Below, in pieces: positions 7,197 through 15,658 of a stretch of DNA of 47,104 nucleotides. Positions within the stretch are counted from its first letter, which is position 1; each line of letters begins with the position of its first letter. The notes under the pieces were generated by a model. The model saw only the letters and a program-made list of their open reading frames with translations. It did not search any database and was not told where the DNA came from. The DNA comes from an uncultured Bacteroidales bacterium (GTDB taxonomy: Bacteria > Bacteroidota > Bacteroidia > Bacteroidales > UBA3824), in assembly GCA_937877455.1 (NCBI GenBank), contig CALFIU010000164.1, positions 1-47,104 on the forward strand, in the 5' to 3' direction. The translations under genes were made by a program, and so were the position numbers.

Positions 7197-9020
7197 TTAC
7201 TTCTTTTTCTTTTTATCCTTATCTTTTTTCTTATCGTTTTTATCGTCGTTTTGCACTGGTGTCGGAGTAGAAGGATAAAATGTTGGTTCGTGTCCACAAG
7301 TAATCTTCACCGAACCATTATCCCATTCGTTCATATTGGTATCGCTCCAACGACGGCATCCCTTTGGATAATTTGCTTCAAGACCACCCACAAAATCTTT
7401 TGTATTAACAGATGCTATACGACTATCATTTTTCCACTTAACATTATTAATAAGCGCAGGACCAGTAACATCCAAAACTATTTCACCTTCAAAATTTGGT
7501 TTTGAATAAATCACCAAACGAGTACCTTTATCAACAGCAATAGCATCAAAAGTATATTTAACAGCATTAGGAAACGCCAACGCATTGTTGGGATAATCTC
7601 CGTTGCCTACATACTCTCCAAACTTGTCTGGAGAATAAATTTTACTTATATGACCAGCAACAGCAACATCAGAAAGCAACGTACCAGAAAAATGCACACC
7701 GCAATCTTTCTTTGGTTTACTTTCTCCTGGCAAAAAATTGAGTTCCAACGGTATGTCTCTATCTATTTGATTAGATAGTTGAGATAAAAGTTTATCTTTT
7801 ATTTTATTACTATTGGTTTTATAACCTGGTTTAACAGCCTTTATACTCAACTTATCAGTTGATGCAAGCGAACCTACAGTAAAACATCCAATATTATTTG
7901 AATATTGTTCGCCAACTTTAGAACCGTTAACATAAATAATATTTTTTACACCTTTTATCGGATTACCCATAGCATCAACATCGCGAAAAACCATTGATTC
8001 ATTTTTTGGACGCATATATACCGAACGTTGATCTTCGCTTAGTTTTACAAATTTAACAGTTTTGTATTCAACTGTTAAGGTATCAAAATAATTAGGATGC
8101 GAAAGTTCTATTTTAAATGTTTTATTTGATAATATATCCTCAAATGCAGCCTTACCTGTACCATTGGTGTTGGTTGTAGCAGTAATTTCTTGACCAGTAC
8201 CAACAACAATTAACTTTGCCGTAGCACCAGGGATTGGCTGACCAGAAATTAAATCTTTTACAATAAAGGATATTGTTTGACCAAGCGGTTTGAGTCGCAA
8301 AGTACGATTAATAATGTTATTACACAACCATTCCAAATCGCCCGATACGGTGTCAGACGCATATCCATCAAGAGATGCAACCACATTTAGACTTGCGCAG
8401 AGAGGTACTTTTTCTAAAACAAACCGTCCGTCGGCATCGCTACCATTGGTCCATCGCCTTGGATCAGGACTTGCAGTCATTTCCGATTCGACCATTGCAT
8501 CGGGCAATGGTTGATTGTCATCGGCATCAACAACTAAAAAATCAACATCATATTCTCGATAACCAAGTTTTATATTTTCGGGAACGTAATTTTTTAACGA
8601 ATGAAATTTAGGAGAAAGAGTGTCCCCTCTAATACATTGGCCCTCAGCATAAACAAAACTTAAATCGCCAGAATAAATTAATTTTGAATACAAAGAATAG
8701 TTTACATTTGTAAATATTGCTGTTCCAGATTCGTCAGTTAACGCATCAAAAACAATGGTGTCGGCAGTAAAAAAACGCAACGGAGAGGTCTTAAACAAAC
8801 ATCTATCAACATATCTAAATGTTACGTTTACATTACTCAACTTTTGTCCTGTTTGCTCGTGTATAGTATTAAACACCAATGTTTTGTCAAACCTCAACAA
8901 CAAAAGCAAAGGTAAAAGCAGTAGCAAAAATAAAAGCAACCACCAATAACTTTTCGACTTTAACTTAACAACATAATCAGCATCTAAGTCGGAATATGTA
9001 AATTTTTCTTCGCCTTTCAT
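7197..9020 (-). CDS. Membrane-anchored repeat protein with crystallin-like C-terminal segment
   Basis: This 607-residue protein has a short cytoplasmic N-terminus, one membrane helix at about 25-45 (WWLLLFLLLLLPLLLLL), and the rest outside the cytoplasm. The external part has several transthyretin/carboxypeptidase-regulatory-like or Ig-like beta repeats (IHEQTGQKLSNVNVTF, VDADDNQPLPDAMV, VKDLISGQPIPGATAKL, VDAMGNPIKGVKNI). At about 500-560, GTRLVIYSKPNFEGEIVLDV followed by WKNDSRIASV resembles a beta/gamma-crystallin Greek key. The C-terminus is a Ser/Thr/Pro stretch and then an almost pure Lys/Asp tail. Unlike the three upstream genes it lacks the shared N-terminal module. It sits 55 bp after the 384-residue gene in the same transcript. 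It is probably a structural or adhesive subunit. Confidence 0.7.
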   Translation of the reverse strand: MKGEEKFTYSDLDADYVVKLKSKSYWWLLLFLLLLLPLLLLLRFDKTLVFNTIHEQTGQKLSNVNVTFRYVDRCLFKTSPLRFFTADTIVFDALTDESGTAIFTNVNYSLYSKLIYSGDLSFVYAEGQCIRGDTLSPKFHSLKNYVPENIKLGYREYDVDFLVVDADDNQPLPDAMVESEMTASPDPRRWTNGSDADGRFVLEKVPLCASLNVVASLDGYASDTVSGDLEWLCNNIINRTLRLKPLGQTISFIVKDLISGQPIPGATAKLIVVGTGQEITATTNTNGTGKAAFEDILSNKTFKIELSHPNYFDTLTVEYKTVKFVKLSEDQRSVYMRPKNESMVFRDVDAMGNPIKGVKNIIYVNGSKVGEQYSNNIGCFTVGSLASTDKLSIKAVKPGYKTNSNKIKDKLLSQLSNQIDRDIPLELNFLPGESKPKKDCGVHFSGTLLSDVAVAGHISKIYSPDKFGEYVGNGDYPNNALAFPNAVKYTFDAIAVDKGTRLVIYSKPNFEGEIVLDVTGPALINNVKWKNDSRIASVNTKDFVGGLEANYPKGCRRWSDTNMNEWDNGSVKITCGHEPTFYPSTPTPVQNDDKNDKKKDKDKKKKK

Positions 9021-9075
9021 AATTATTTGTCTTTGGCATTAAATTTCACCACCCAAATTAGGGCAAAAACAGCAA

Positions 9076-10230
9076 TTATTTCCTTGCTTTAACTTCAACT
9101 TGTGTACCTGGCGGAACATTGGGCAATACCGCATAACCATTCTCATCGGTGTGTAAAACTTCGGTTTTTCCGTTGTATTTAACAGTTACCTCGGCATTGG
9201 CTACAATATTGTTTTTCTCGTCGGTAACTTTAAAACGCATATTGTGAGTTTCAGGTTCTTTAACCACTACATCTTCAACATTAACTACAATAGGATAAAA
9301 TGCCGTTTGCGGATTGCAAACAAATGTATTAACATTATCCTGTTGTTGGTTGACCAATTGAAAAGCTCTTACCGTTGTACCTGATTTAATGCGTTTTAAT
9401 GTCATCTTTCCTTCCGCGTCCGAAACTGCAGTAACCCGTGATGCTCCATATTCAAACACAAACTCAAATCCAGATAGTGGTCTTTGTTTCTGATCTGTAA
9501 CCACAAACAACATATCAGGTTTTGGCGTAACCTTTATTTTATATCTACCATCTTCGTAACATGTAAACGTCTGCATATTAATGCGTTGTTCTCCATCTGG
9601 TTCAAAAGCTTTAACAAAACTATTTTCTTTAACCTTTTCAAGCACTATTTTTCCATTTTCGTCAGATTTTGCCGAAATAGTGTTTCCATCAAACTCAAAG
9701 ATAATATCTTCAAATGGTGCTGATTGTTCACTATCGCTATAAACTACCGAAAAATTCATCGGTATCTTTTTAACATTCAATATTTTATACAACAATCCCT
9801 TTTCTGCACCTGGTGTATCGTTAACAAATCCCCATTGAGTTATTACCACATTATCTTGACCATCTTTACGTATAAGGTAAACATCTGACATTCCTGGTAT
9901 TTCAATACACTTATACATAAAATCGACAATACTATCATCGTTAAATTTTTTTAACGATGATAGTAGTTTTTTTATCTTATCAGACAACAAGTCCCTCGCC
10001 ATAGCCTTTTCCTCGTCTGTTAATTTATCATAACAAATGGGAGTACCAGGATACTCGGTCATCCACGAAATCCTAAAACCACCATCAAGGATAACAGGTT
10101 CGGCAAAAACCTTGTATTCATCGCCGTCAGGAAACGTGGCTCGTATCTGTTTATAATGACCAGAGGCGGTTTCTGCCGCTCCAAGCATATACCTTGTGTC
10201 GGCTATTTGTTTTGTTGCAATTAGGTTCAT
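9076..10230 (-). CDS. Soluble WGF-module protein with Ig-like repeats
   Basis: This 384-residue protein has no signal peptide or membrane helix. Residues 1 to about 140 are the module shared with the next two upstream genes: FAEPV, ISWMTEYPGTP, LTDEEKAMA, CIEIPGMSDVY and a terminal VVITQWGF. Three Ig-like or carboxypeptidase-regulatory-like repeats follow, each ending in a (S/T)D..G+..L turn (SDENGKIVLEKV, SDAEGKMTLKRI, TDENGYAVLPNV). Ig-like repeats in a protein with no export signal are unusual. It may be the soluble cytoplasmic partner of the two membrane-bound module proteins. It lies 57 bp downstream of the 841-residue gene. Confidence 0.75.
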   Translation of the reverse strand: MNLIATKQIADTRYMLGAAETASGHYKQIRATFPDGDEYKVFAEPVILDGGFRISWMTEYPGTPICYDKLTDEEKAMARDLLSDKIKKLLSSLKKFNDDSIVDFMYKCIEIPGMSDVYLIRKDGQDNVVITQWGFVNDTPGAEKGLLYKILNVKKIPMNFSVVYSDSEQSAPFEDIIFEFDGNTISAKSDENGKIVLEKVKENSFVKAFEPDGEQRINMQTFTCYEDGRYKIKVTPKPDMLFVVTDQKQRPLSGFEFVFEYGASRVTAVSDAEGKMTLKRIKSGTTVRAFQLVNQQQDNVNTFVCNPQTAFYPIVVNVEDVVVKEPETHNMRFKVTDEKNNIVANAEVTVKYNGKTEVLHTDENGYAVLPNVPPGTQVEVKARK

Positions 10231-10287
10231 AACGGTTATATTTTTAAGGCGGACACGTTATAAATGCCCGCCGATTATTAAGCTTTT

Positions 10288-12813
10288 TTATGGACAATAC
10301 ACTTTAAAGTACCATTGCGTCTTAGAATTATCGCCACCATTTATACGCACTGTTATAATACCATCGGGTGTATCGTACGAAAACTTGGCAGTTTTGTAAG
10401 GACCTTTTACTTTACCAGTTTTATAAATAATCTTACTATCGTCTATCTTTGACGCAGGACCAGAATAAACAATCATCTCATCTGGAATATCAAACATATC
10501 ATACAAAATTTTCAACGTACCCTTAGCTTTTTTAACATCAAATGTCTTAATAGTACTATGATAACCTTTTGACTTGATAGTTTGTCCACATGGCAATATT
10601 TCGTCAGATATCTCTTGCGACAATGTAGATATTGATATTATTTTTTCTGGAGTATAATAAAACGTGCCAAGGTATTCTTTTTTACCATCCGACGATTTTA
10701 CGTTAGCAGTTATCTGCAAAGTTGAATCTGCAGGTACTTTATCAAAAGAAAATTTACCATCGCCATCTGTTGTGCCATTTAACTTTTCTGCACCATATTT
10801 TAACTCAATTTTAGCACCTGAAACATTTTTACCATTTTCGTCTATAACTGTGATAGTTAAACCTTCTTTTGGAACCTCAACAACTGGTTCAACAACAGGT
10901 GTAGAACCTAAAGTATCTGTTTCAGTAATAGGTGTTAATTCATTGTTATTAGGCTCATTTTGAGTAGTATCAGCTACCACAACAGGCCGATTTTCAATAT
11001 AGTCTTGCACTGCTGGAATTAAAAATTTCCAAATGCAGAATAATCCTGCTAAAATCAAAGGTATAAGCCAAAACAAAAATCCCAATGGACTACGTCCAAC
11101 AGTGATAGTTAGTAACTCACTTTCTTGACTACATGTATATTCTAATTCGGTATTCTGACCACGATATTCCGTACTAATAGTCTGTTTTTTACCACGTTCC
11201 ATTTCAGGAAGTACAATACGACCCTCGCTGTTGGTTATACGATTGATAACATTGTGACCATCGTCTATTGAAATTCTAAGATTAGGTATATCTTGTTTCT
11301 TTTTGTTAATAACATGAATTTCAAGCAAAGTCATACCCGACTTTGTAAGAATCTTTTTACCTTTTAGTACATATTTACTTTGTCCTTCGGAAAACAAAAA
11401 TGTGTGTCGATGGCTTGCAAGACCATTAATAACTTGAGTACAAATAACTTCTGAACCAAAATTTATTTTATCAAGAATAATTTTACCTTCTTCATCGGTA
11501 TAAATTTCGGTTTTAGTGTCATCGTTTTCACAACGAATAAGAGTATTTTCTATAGGATTTCCACCTTCGTCAACCACCGAAATTACCATCTTGCCTGCTT
11601 GTGAAATTTTTCTTAGTTTAAGCTCAACAAGATTAATTCCTTCATGTGTAAACAAGCGTGTTTTTGCAGAATTATAGCCATCAAGTTTACAATTAATTGC
11701 AAACTCAATATCAACAGGCATATTATCAACCGATGCCCTACCACCTCGGTCGGTATCAAGTTCAACAACATTACCTTGATATTCAAAAGTTACTTTAGCA
11801 CTTTTAACTGGTAGTCCACTATCATCGGTAACAGAAACTTCTATTTCTGACGCTGGACGTGTTCCATGAAAAACATAATCCACTGTAGTTGGATTACAAA
11901 CAAATTTTTGACGGCTATTTTTCTGAACAACAGTAATTTCCGTTCCTTCAGCTATGTTGTGTAACGTTATCCGTCCATTAGCATCTGTGGTTTCAAAATA
12001 TGTCTTACCATCGTATGTAAACGTTATCTCGGTGTCGGCAAGGGGATTGCTATTTTGGTCTAACACACTAAAAACCATATCGGTACTCTGTGTACCTATT
12101 AGCAAATGATACTCATCGCTACCATCACACAAATATTCGGTAAGCGTTGACTTGTCGCTACTTGCCCATGCGTAAAACTTATCGCCAAGAGGAATATCTG
12201 CAAGTTCAACATAACCATAACTATCGGTGGTAAGGTGTTGAACTTTCTTTTTATATTCGAGACAAACTTGCTCTCCAGCAAATGGCTTTTTGTTTTTTAT
12301 AAGTTTCAATCTAATAGTGTCAACTTTCAATGGTACAAGTTTTTTTATAAGTCCTGTCTGTGCTTTAAAGTCGTCGCTTGTAAAACCCCATTTTATAAGC
12401 ACGTAATTTGTTTTGCCTGAGACGTCCGTAACACGATAGATATTATTATAATCGGGAATCTCAATACAACTATCAAGGATATTAAACAAATCCTCAACAT
12501 CTTTCATGTTACCATGATAAAGTTGCTTGAATGCCGATTTAAACAAACGGTTAACTTGATATTTTATCCTACCTTTAGCGAGTTCTTGCTCTTCTTCGGT
12601 AAGTTTAGAATATGGCTCTGGCGTACCATCAAACTCGGTATGCCATGTTATTTTATCTTTCCCGTCGGCCACTGGCTCGGCAAGCACTGCATACTCACGA
12701 CCGTCGGCAAACATTTTTTTTAGTTGAGAAAACCTTTTAATGTTTTCGGCCGCGCCTTCGCTAAATACCGGCCTAACTGCCGATATATCAGTTGTAATTA
12801 TTGGTTGGCTCAT
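10288..12813 (-). CDS. WGF-module transmembrane protein with six Ig-like repeats
   Basis: I chose ATG at 12813 (MSQP, 841 residues) because it aligns with the starts of both homologous neighbours. An upstream ATG at 12876 overlapping the previous stop (TGATG) is the alternative and would add 21 residues. The shared module is residues 1-150 (LAEPV, ITWHTEFDGTP, CIEIPDYNNIY, YVLIKWGF). Five Ig-like/CNA-B-like repeats follow (signatures TDSYGYVELADI, TDANGRITLHNI, TDRGGRASVDNM, TDEEGKIILDKI, NSEGRIVLPEM), then a membrane helix near 590-615 (GFLFWLIPLILAGLFCIW), a linker, a sixth repeat, and a CUB-like C-terminal domain (YDMFDIPDEMIVYSG). With no signal peptide, the N-terminal repeats are predicted to be cytoplasmic and the last domains periplasmic. 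Probably a membrane scaffold. Confidence 0.75.
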   Translation of the reverse strand: MSQPIITTDISAVRPVFSEGAAENIKRFSQLKKMFADGREYAVLAEPVADGKDKITWHTEFDGTPEPYSKLTEEEQELAKGRIKYQVNRLFKSAFKQLYHGNMKDVEDLFNILDSCIEIPDYNNIYRVTDVSGKTNYVLIKWGFTSDDFKAQTGLIKKLVPLKVDTIRLKLIKNKKPFAGEQVCLEYKKKVQHLTTDSYGYVELADIPLGDKFYAWASSDKSTLTEYLCDGSDEYHLLIGTQSTDMVFSVLDQNSNPLADTEITFTYDGKTYFETTDANGRITLHNIAEGTEITVVQKNSRQKFVCNPTTVDYVFHGTRPASEIEVSVTDDSGLPVKSAKVTFEYQGNVVELDTDRGGRASVDNMPVDIEFAINCKLDGYNSAKTRLFTHEGINLVELKLRKISQAGKMVISVVDEGGNPIENTLIRCENDDTKTEIYTDEEGKIILDKINFGSEVICTQVINGLASHRHTFLFSEGQSKYVLKGKKILTKSGMTLLEIHVINKKKQDIPNLRISIDDGHNVINRITNSEGRIVLPEMERGKKQTISTEYRGQNTELEYTCSQESELLTITVGRSPLGFLFWLIPLILAGLFCIWKFLIPAVQDYIENRPVVVADTTQNEPNNNELTPITETDTLGSTPVVEPVVEVPKEGLTITVIDENGKNVSGAKIELKYGAEKLNGTTDGDGKFSFDKVPADSTLQITANVKSSDGKKEYLGTFYYTPEKIISISTLSQEISDEILPCGQTIKSKGYHSTIKTFDVKKAKGTLKILYDMFDIPDEMIVYSGPASKIDDSKIIYKTGKVKGPYKTAKFSYDTPDGIITVRINGGDNSKTQWYFKVYCP

Positions 12814-12875
12814 TGTGTTTTTGAGTTTATATTCCTTGTTATTATGGGATAATGTTACATTATAACTATGCCCCA

Positions 12876-15299
12876 TCAATTGATTTTTTTCATATAAAAA
12901 TCTATCACGTTATTTTCTTGCTCTTGCGACTGCGCTACACACACAGCCTTATCTTGCCCTTGTTCTTGGCTGCAAGTATAATTATACTTAAAATACGTTT
13001 CGCCATTTTGACTATTAACAGCCTCACTACGTTGCTTTAGCAAAAGTTTTCCATCGCTAAAAATAACATCAATTGGCGAAGAAAACATTGCCCCATCTTG
13101 TTCAACAAAAGTTACAGTTCCTGTAGCATCTGGCTTTATATCAAAATAAAGTTCAACATTAACCCTACCACTATCAGAGGTAAGATTTGAAGTACTTTTC
13201 CACTTTCCAATAGCAAAATCTGTATTGCGAGCATCGCTTGGTATATTTAGCAAACTATCAGGTTTGTAATCAAGAGCATCAGCTATCTGTATCAAAGGAC
13301 CAATGTAACGACTACTTTGCAACGGTTTTGCAGTCTTTACCAAGGCATTAATAACATCCTGCGACGACATTGAAGAATTTGCACTCCTTAAAAGTGCAGC
13401 GGCCCCAGTAACAATGGGGGCAGCCATACTTGTTCCTTGCAAATACCCAAAACCACCACCAGGCACACTACTATAAATATTTACACCAGGTGCCGAAATT
13501 GTAGAATATTCTCCATAATTAGAAAAATCGGCTTTTACATCACTTTCTCCTGCGTAAGCACTTACAATAAGAGCTTTGGTACTACGTGCAAAAGGATCGA
13601 TGCCTGCAAGAATGTTTTGGTTGCCTGCAGCAAGAACGAGAACAATATCTTGTTCACGACAAAATTCAAATAACTCATTCCAAAAGTCTGATTCATCACT
13701 ATATCCAGCGTTAATAATTTCTCTTTGTTCGCTCTCACTAAGGCTTGTAATATCATCGCCAAAATAAGAACCTAACGAAAGATTTATCACCTTTGCGTTA
13801 TGATGAAGAGCATATAAAATACCTGCCGCAACACTTATGGTTTGCATATTACCATCAGCATCTCCAATCTGCACTGGCATTAAACGACAATTGGGCGCAA
13901 TGCCACAAAGTCCCAATGTATTATCTTTCGTTCCAACGGCTGTGCCAGCAACATGTGTTCCATGACTTCCTCCCTCACCAGAGCATGGAAAAAGATTATC
14001 ATCGCCAGTAAGAAGATTGTATGGATTAACTACTTTATCTTTAATTTCGGGATGTGTTAAATCAAAACCATTATCAACAACTGCAACTATCAAACTTTCG
14101 TCGCCTGTAGTTTTTGTCCAAGCTTTTTCTGCTTGTATCTCCTTAAAATACCAAGACGCTTGTTCATCTCTAAAACCTACATCATTTGGCAAAGCATCAC
14201 TACTAAACAACGTATTACTAAATGCAAGTCTTACTGATTTATGTTTTTTTAATTTGTCGCGCCATGCTCTCCATTCGCCTTCGGGAGTTTCCACCTGCAT
14301 AAGCATAATAGCGGTATCAAAATAAACAATCTCTAAATCATCGGAATAATTATCATGAAGATATTTTGCAAATGTTTCCATATCTTCGCCACGATTTAAA
14401 GCAAGATTAACCTTGTCGGAAAAAACTTTACGCTTTCCTGGATCGGTTGTGTCAATAACAATTTTGGCCGTATCAACTGGCGGAATAACTCTATGCCTAT
14501 TAATTGGCAAATATTGTCCAGTTTCAACAGCCTTGCGACCTAACAAAAACCACAAAGCCAACATTATCAACAACATAACCAATGCACCAATTACAAACCA
14601 AAACCAACCACCAAAAGTTTTTTTGCTATTATCCTTATTTCCATCATGCAAATCTGAGAAAGACTTATCAAAAGGTGGAGGAGAAGGAGGAACTATTGAA
14701 TTAGTAGTATCTGTCGAAACTCCAGAAATTGACTGATTATCTACTATCTCTTTATTAAAATCAGGTGGATTATTTGACTGATTTACAAGCGAATCTCTAT
14801 CACTATCAACTATTGAATTAGTAGCAGTTACAGGTACAGAAATTTTAGTTTCAAGCCTAAAATCATTTTTTTTCGATTGTTCACTACTAAAGCCCCATAA
14901 AACAAGTTGTAAATTTTTACCTTGTACATAAACTTTATCAAGATCAGGAACTTCCATTGCAAGTAAAAGCAACTCTCCAAGCTGCTTCTGCATTGCATCA
15001 CCTTCTTGAAGCTTATTAGCAAAATTCTTAATTTCTGTAATAATACCTTGAAGTATAAGTCTTGCGTTCTCCTGCTCCGAGGTTTGTAGTTGAGGGAATG
15101 GCACTCCAATAAATTCTCCAAGCCAACTACCACGCCCATCTTTTACAATAGGTTCTGTTAAAAAATCAGCATACATATCTCCAAGCCCTTCGCGCAAAAC
15201 AGCACTAAGTTGTTGGAAACGAGCATATACTGGCTCACCATACCATATTAACGGACGGTAAGTTTGTAAATCGGTGGAAAAAACTATCTTCTTTGCCAT
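12876..15299 (-). CDS. WGF-module transmembrane subtilisin-like protease (S8)
   Basis: This is the first operon gene. I place the start at ATG 15299 (MAKKIVF, 807 residues) rather than the TTG at 15314. Residues 5-137 are the shared module (LTEPI, GSWLGEFIGVP, AMEVPDLDKVY, QLVLWGF). A Ser/Pro/Asn-rich linker leads to one membrane helix at about 231-254. A subtilase domain follows with a full catalytic set: Asp409 (VVDNGFDLTHPE), His449 (GSHGTHVAGT), oxyanion Asn560 (LAAGNQN) and Ser624 (GTSMAAP). A beta-rich roughly 130-residue C-terminal domain ends the protein. There is no N-terminal signal peptide; the topology should put the module in the cytoplasm and the protease in the periplasm. Residues 275-380 may be a pro-region. 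I infer that it processes a partner or an incoming target when the complex is triggered. Confidence 0.88.
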   Translation of the reverse strand: MAKKIVFSTDLQTYRPLIWYGEPVYARFQQLSAVLREGLGDMYADFLTEPIVKDGRGSWLGEFIGVPFPQLQTSEQENARLILQGIITEIKNFANKLQEGDAMQKQLGELLLLAMEVPDLDKVYVQGKNLQLVLWGFSSEQSKKNDFRLETKISVPVTATNSIVDSDRDSLVNQSNNPPDFNKEIVDNQSISGVSTDTTNSIVPPSPPPFDKSFSDLHDGNKDNSKKTFGGWFWFVIGALVMLLIMLALWFLLGRKAVETGQYLPINRHRVIPPVDTAKIVIDTTDPGKRKVFSDKVNLALNRGEDMETFAKYLHDNYSDDLEIVYFDTAIMLMQVETPEGEWRAWRDKLKKHKSVRLAFSNTLFSSDALPNDVGFRDEQASWYFKEIQAEKAWTKTTGDESLIVAVVDNGFDLTHPEIKDKVVNPYNLLTGDDNLFPCSGEGGSHGTHVAGTAVGTKDNTLGLCGIAPNCRLMPVQIGDADGNMQTISVAAGILYALHHNAKVINLSLGSYFGDDITSLSESEQREIINAGYSDESDFWNELFEFCREQDIVLVLAAGNQNILAGIDPFARSTKALIVSAYAGESDVKADFSNYGEYSTISAPGVNIYSSVPGGGFGYLQGTSMAAPIVTGAAALLRSANSSMSSQDVINALVKTAKPLQSSRYIGPLIQIADALDYKPDSLLNIPSDARNTDFAIGKWKSTSNLTSDSGRVNVELYFDIKPDATGTVTFVEQDGAMFSSPIDVIFSDGKLLLKQRSEAVNSQNGETYFKYNYTCSQEQGQDKAVCVAQSQEQENNVIDFYMKKIN

Positions 15300-15470
15300 T
15301 GGTGCTTTATGCAAAATGTCAATATTTTTTTACGCGCTAAAATATAAATTTTTTTTAATATTTCATTATTCAGCGTTTTTTTTACATTTAAATTTTTCAA
15401 AGTAAAATTATTTAGAAAAAAAACAAAAGAGAAATAATATGAAACCATTTATAAAAACAGAAAACAAACA

Positions 15471-15503
15471 AAAAATCCTTTGAAAGTTACCTCTCAAAGG
15501 ATT
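15471..15503 (-). terminator. Terminator after tRNA-Leu
   Basis: On the minus strand AATCCTTTGA pairs with TCAAAGGATT across a 10-nt loop and runs into a T-rich tract, immediately 3' of the tRNA. The rest of 15300-15470 is AT-rich and shows no clear promoter for the protease operon. Confidence 0.85.
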
Positions 15504-15504
15504 G

Positions 15505-15588
15505 TACCCGGGGCCGGGATCGAACCGGCAAGGATGTTACTCCATTGGTGTTTGAGACCAACGCGTCTACCAATTCCGCCACCCGGGC
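15505..15588 (-). tRNA. tRNA-Leu (CAA)
   Basis: An 84-nt class II tRNA with a long variable arm. The acceptor is GCCCGGG/CCCGGGT (one G-U pair), the anticodon loop is CTCAAAC (anticodon CAA, reading UUG), and the T-loop is TTCGATC. No CCA is encoded. Confidence 0.97.
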
Positions 15589-15608
15589 ATCGTTGATTTA
15601 TAACGGCA

Positions 15609-15639
15609 CAAAAGTAAATACTTTTTTTATAAAACCAAA
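15609..15639 (-). promoter_or_regulatory. Promoter of tRNA-Leu
   Basis: On the minus strand TTTG (15639-15636), a 19-bp spacer and TACTTTTG (15616-15609) form a complete promoter ending 20 bp before the tRNA. Confidence 0.8.
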
Positions 15640-15658
15640 TTTTTTTACATTATTTTTT

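Noticed and set aside
7197..7260. Frameshift at the lysine-rich tail of the 607-residue protein
   Set aside because: The tail is a clean Lys/Asp repeat ending in a proper stop 3 bp before the next gene; there is no sign of a broken frame.
12814..12879. Earlier starts of the 841-residue module protein
   Set aside because: The TTG at 12879 is unlikely. The ATG at 12876 is possible by TGATG coupling, but homology favours ATG 12813.
15300..15314. TTG start for the protease
   Set aside because: An ATG 15 bp inside aligns with the starts of the two homologous module proteins.
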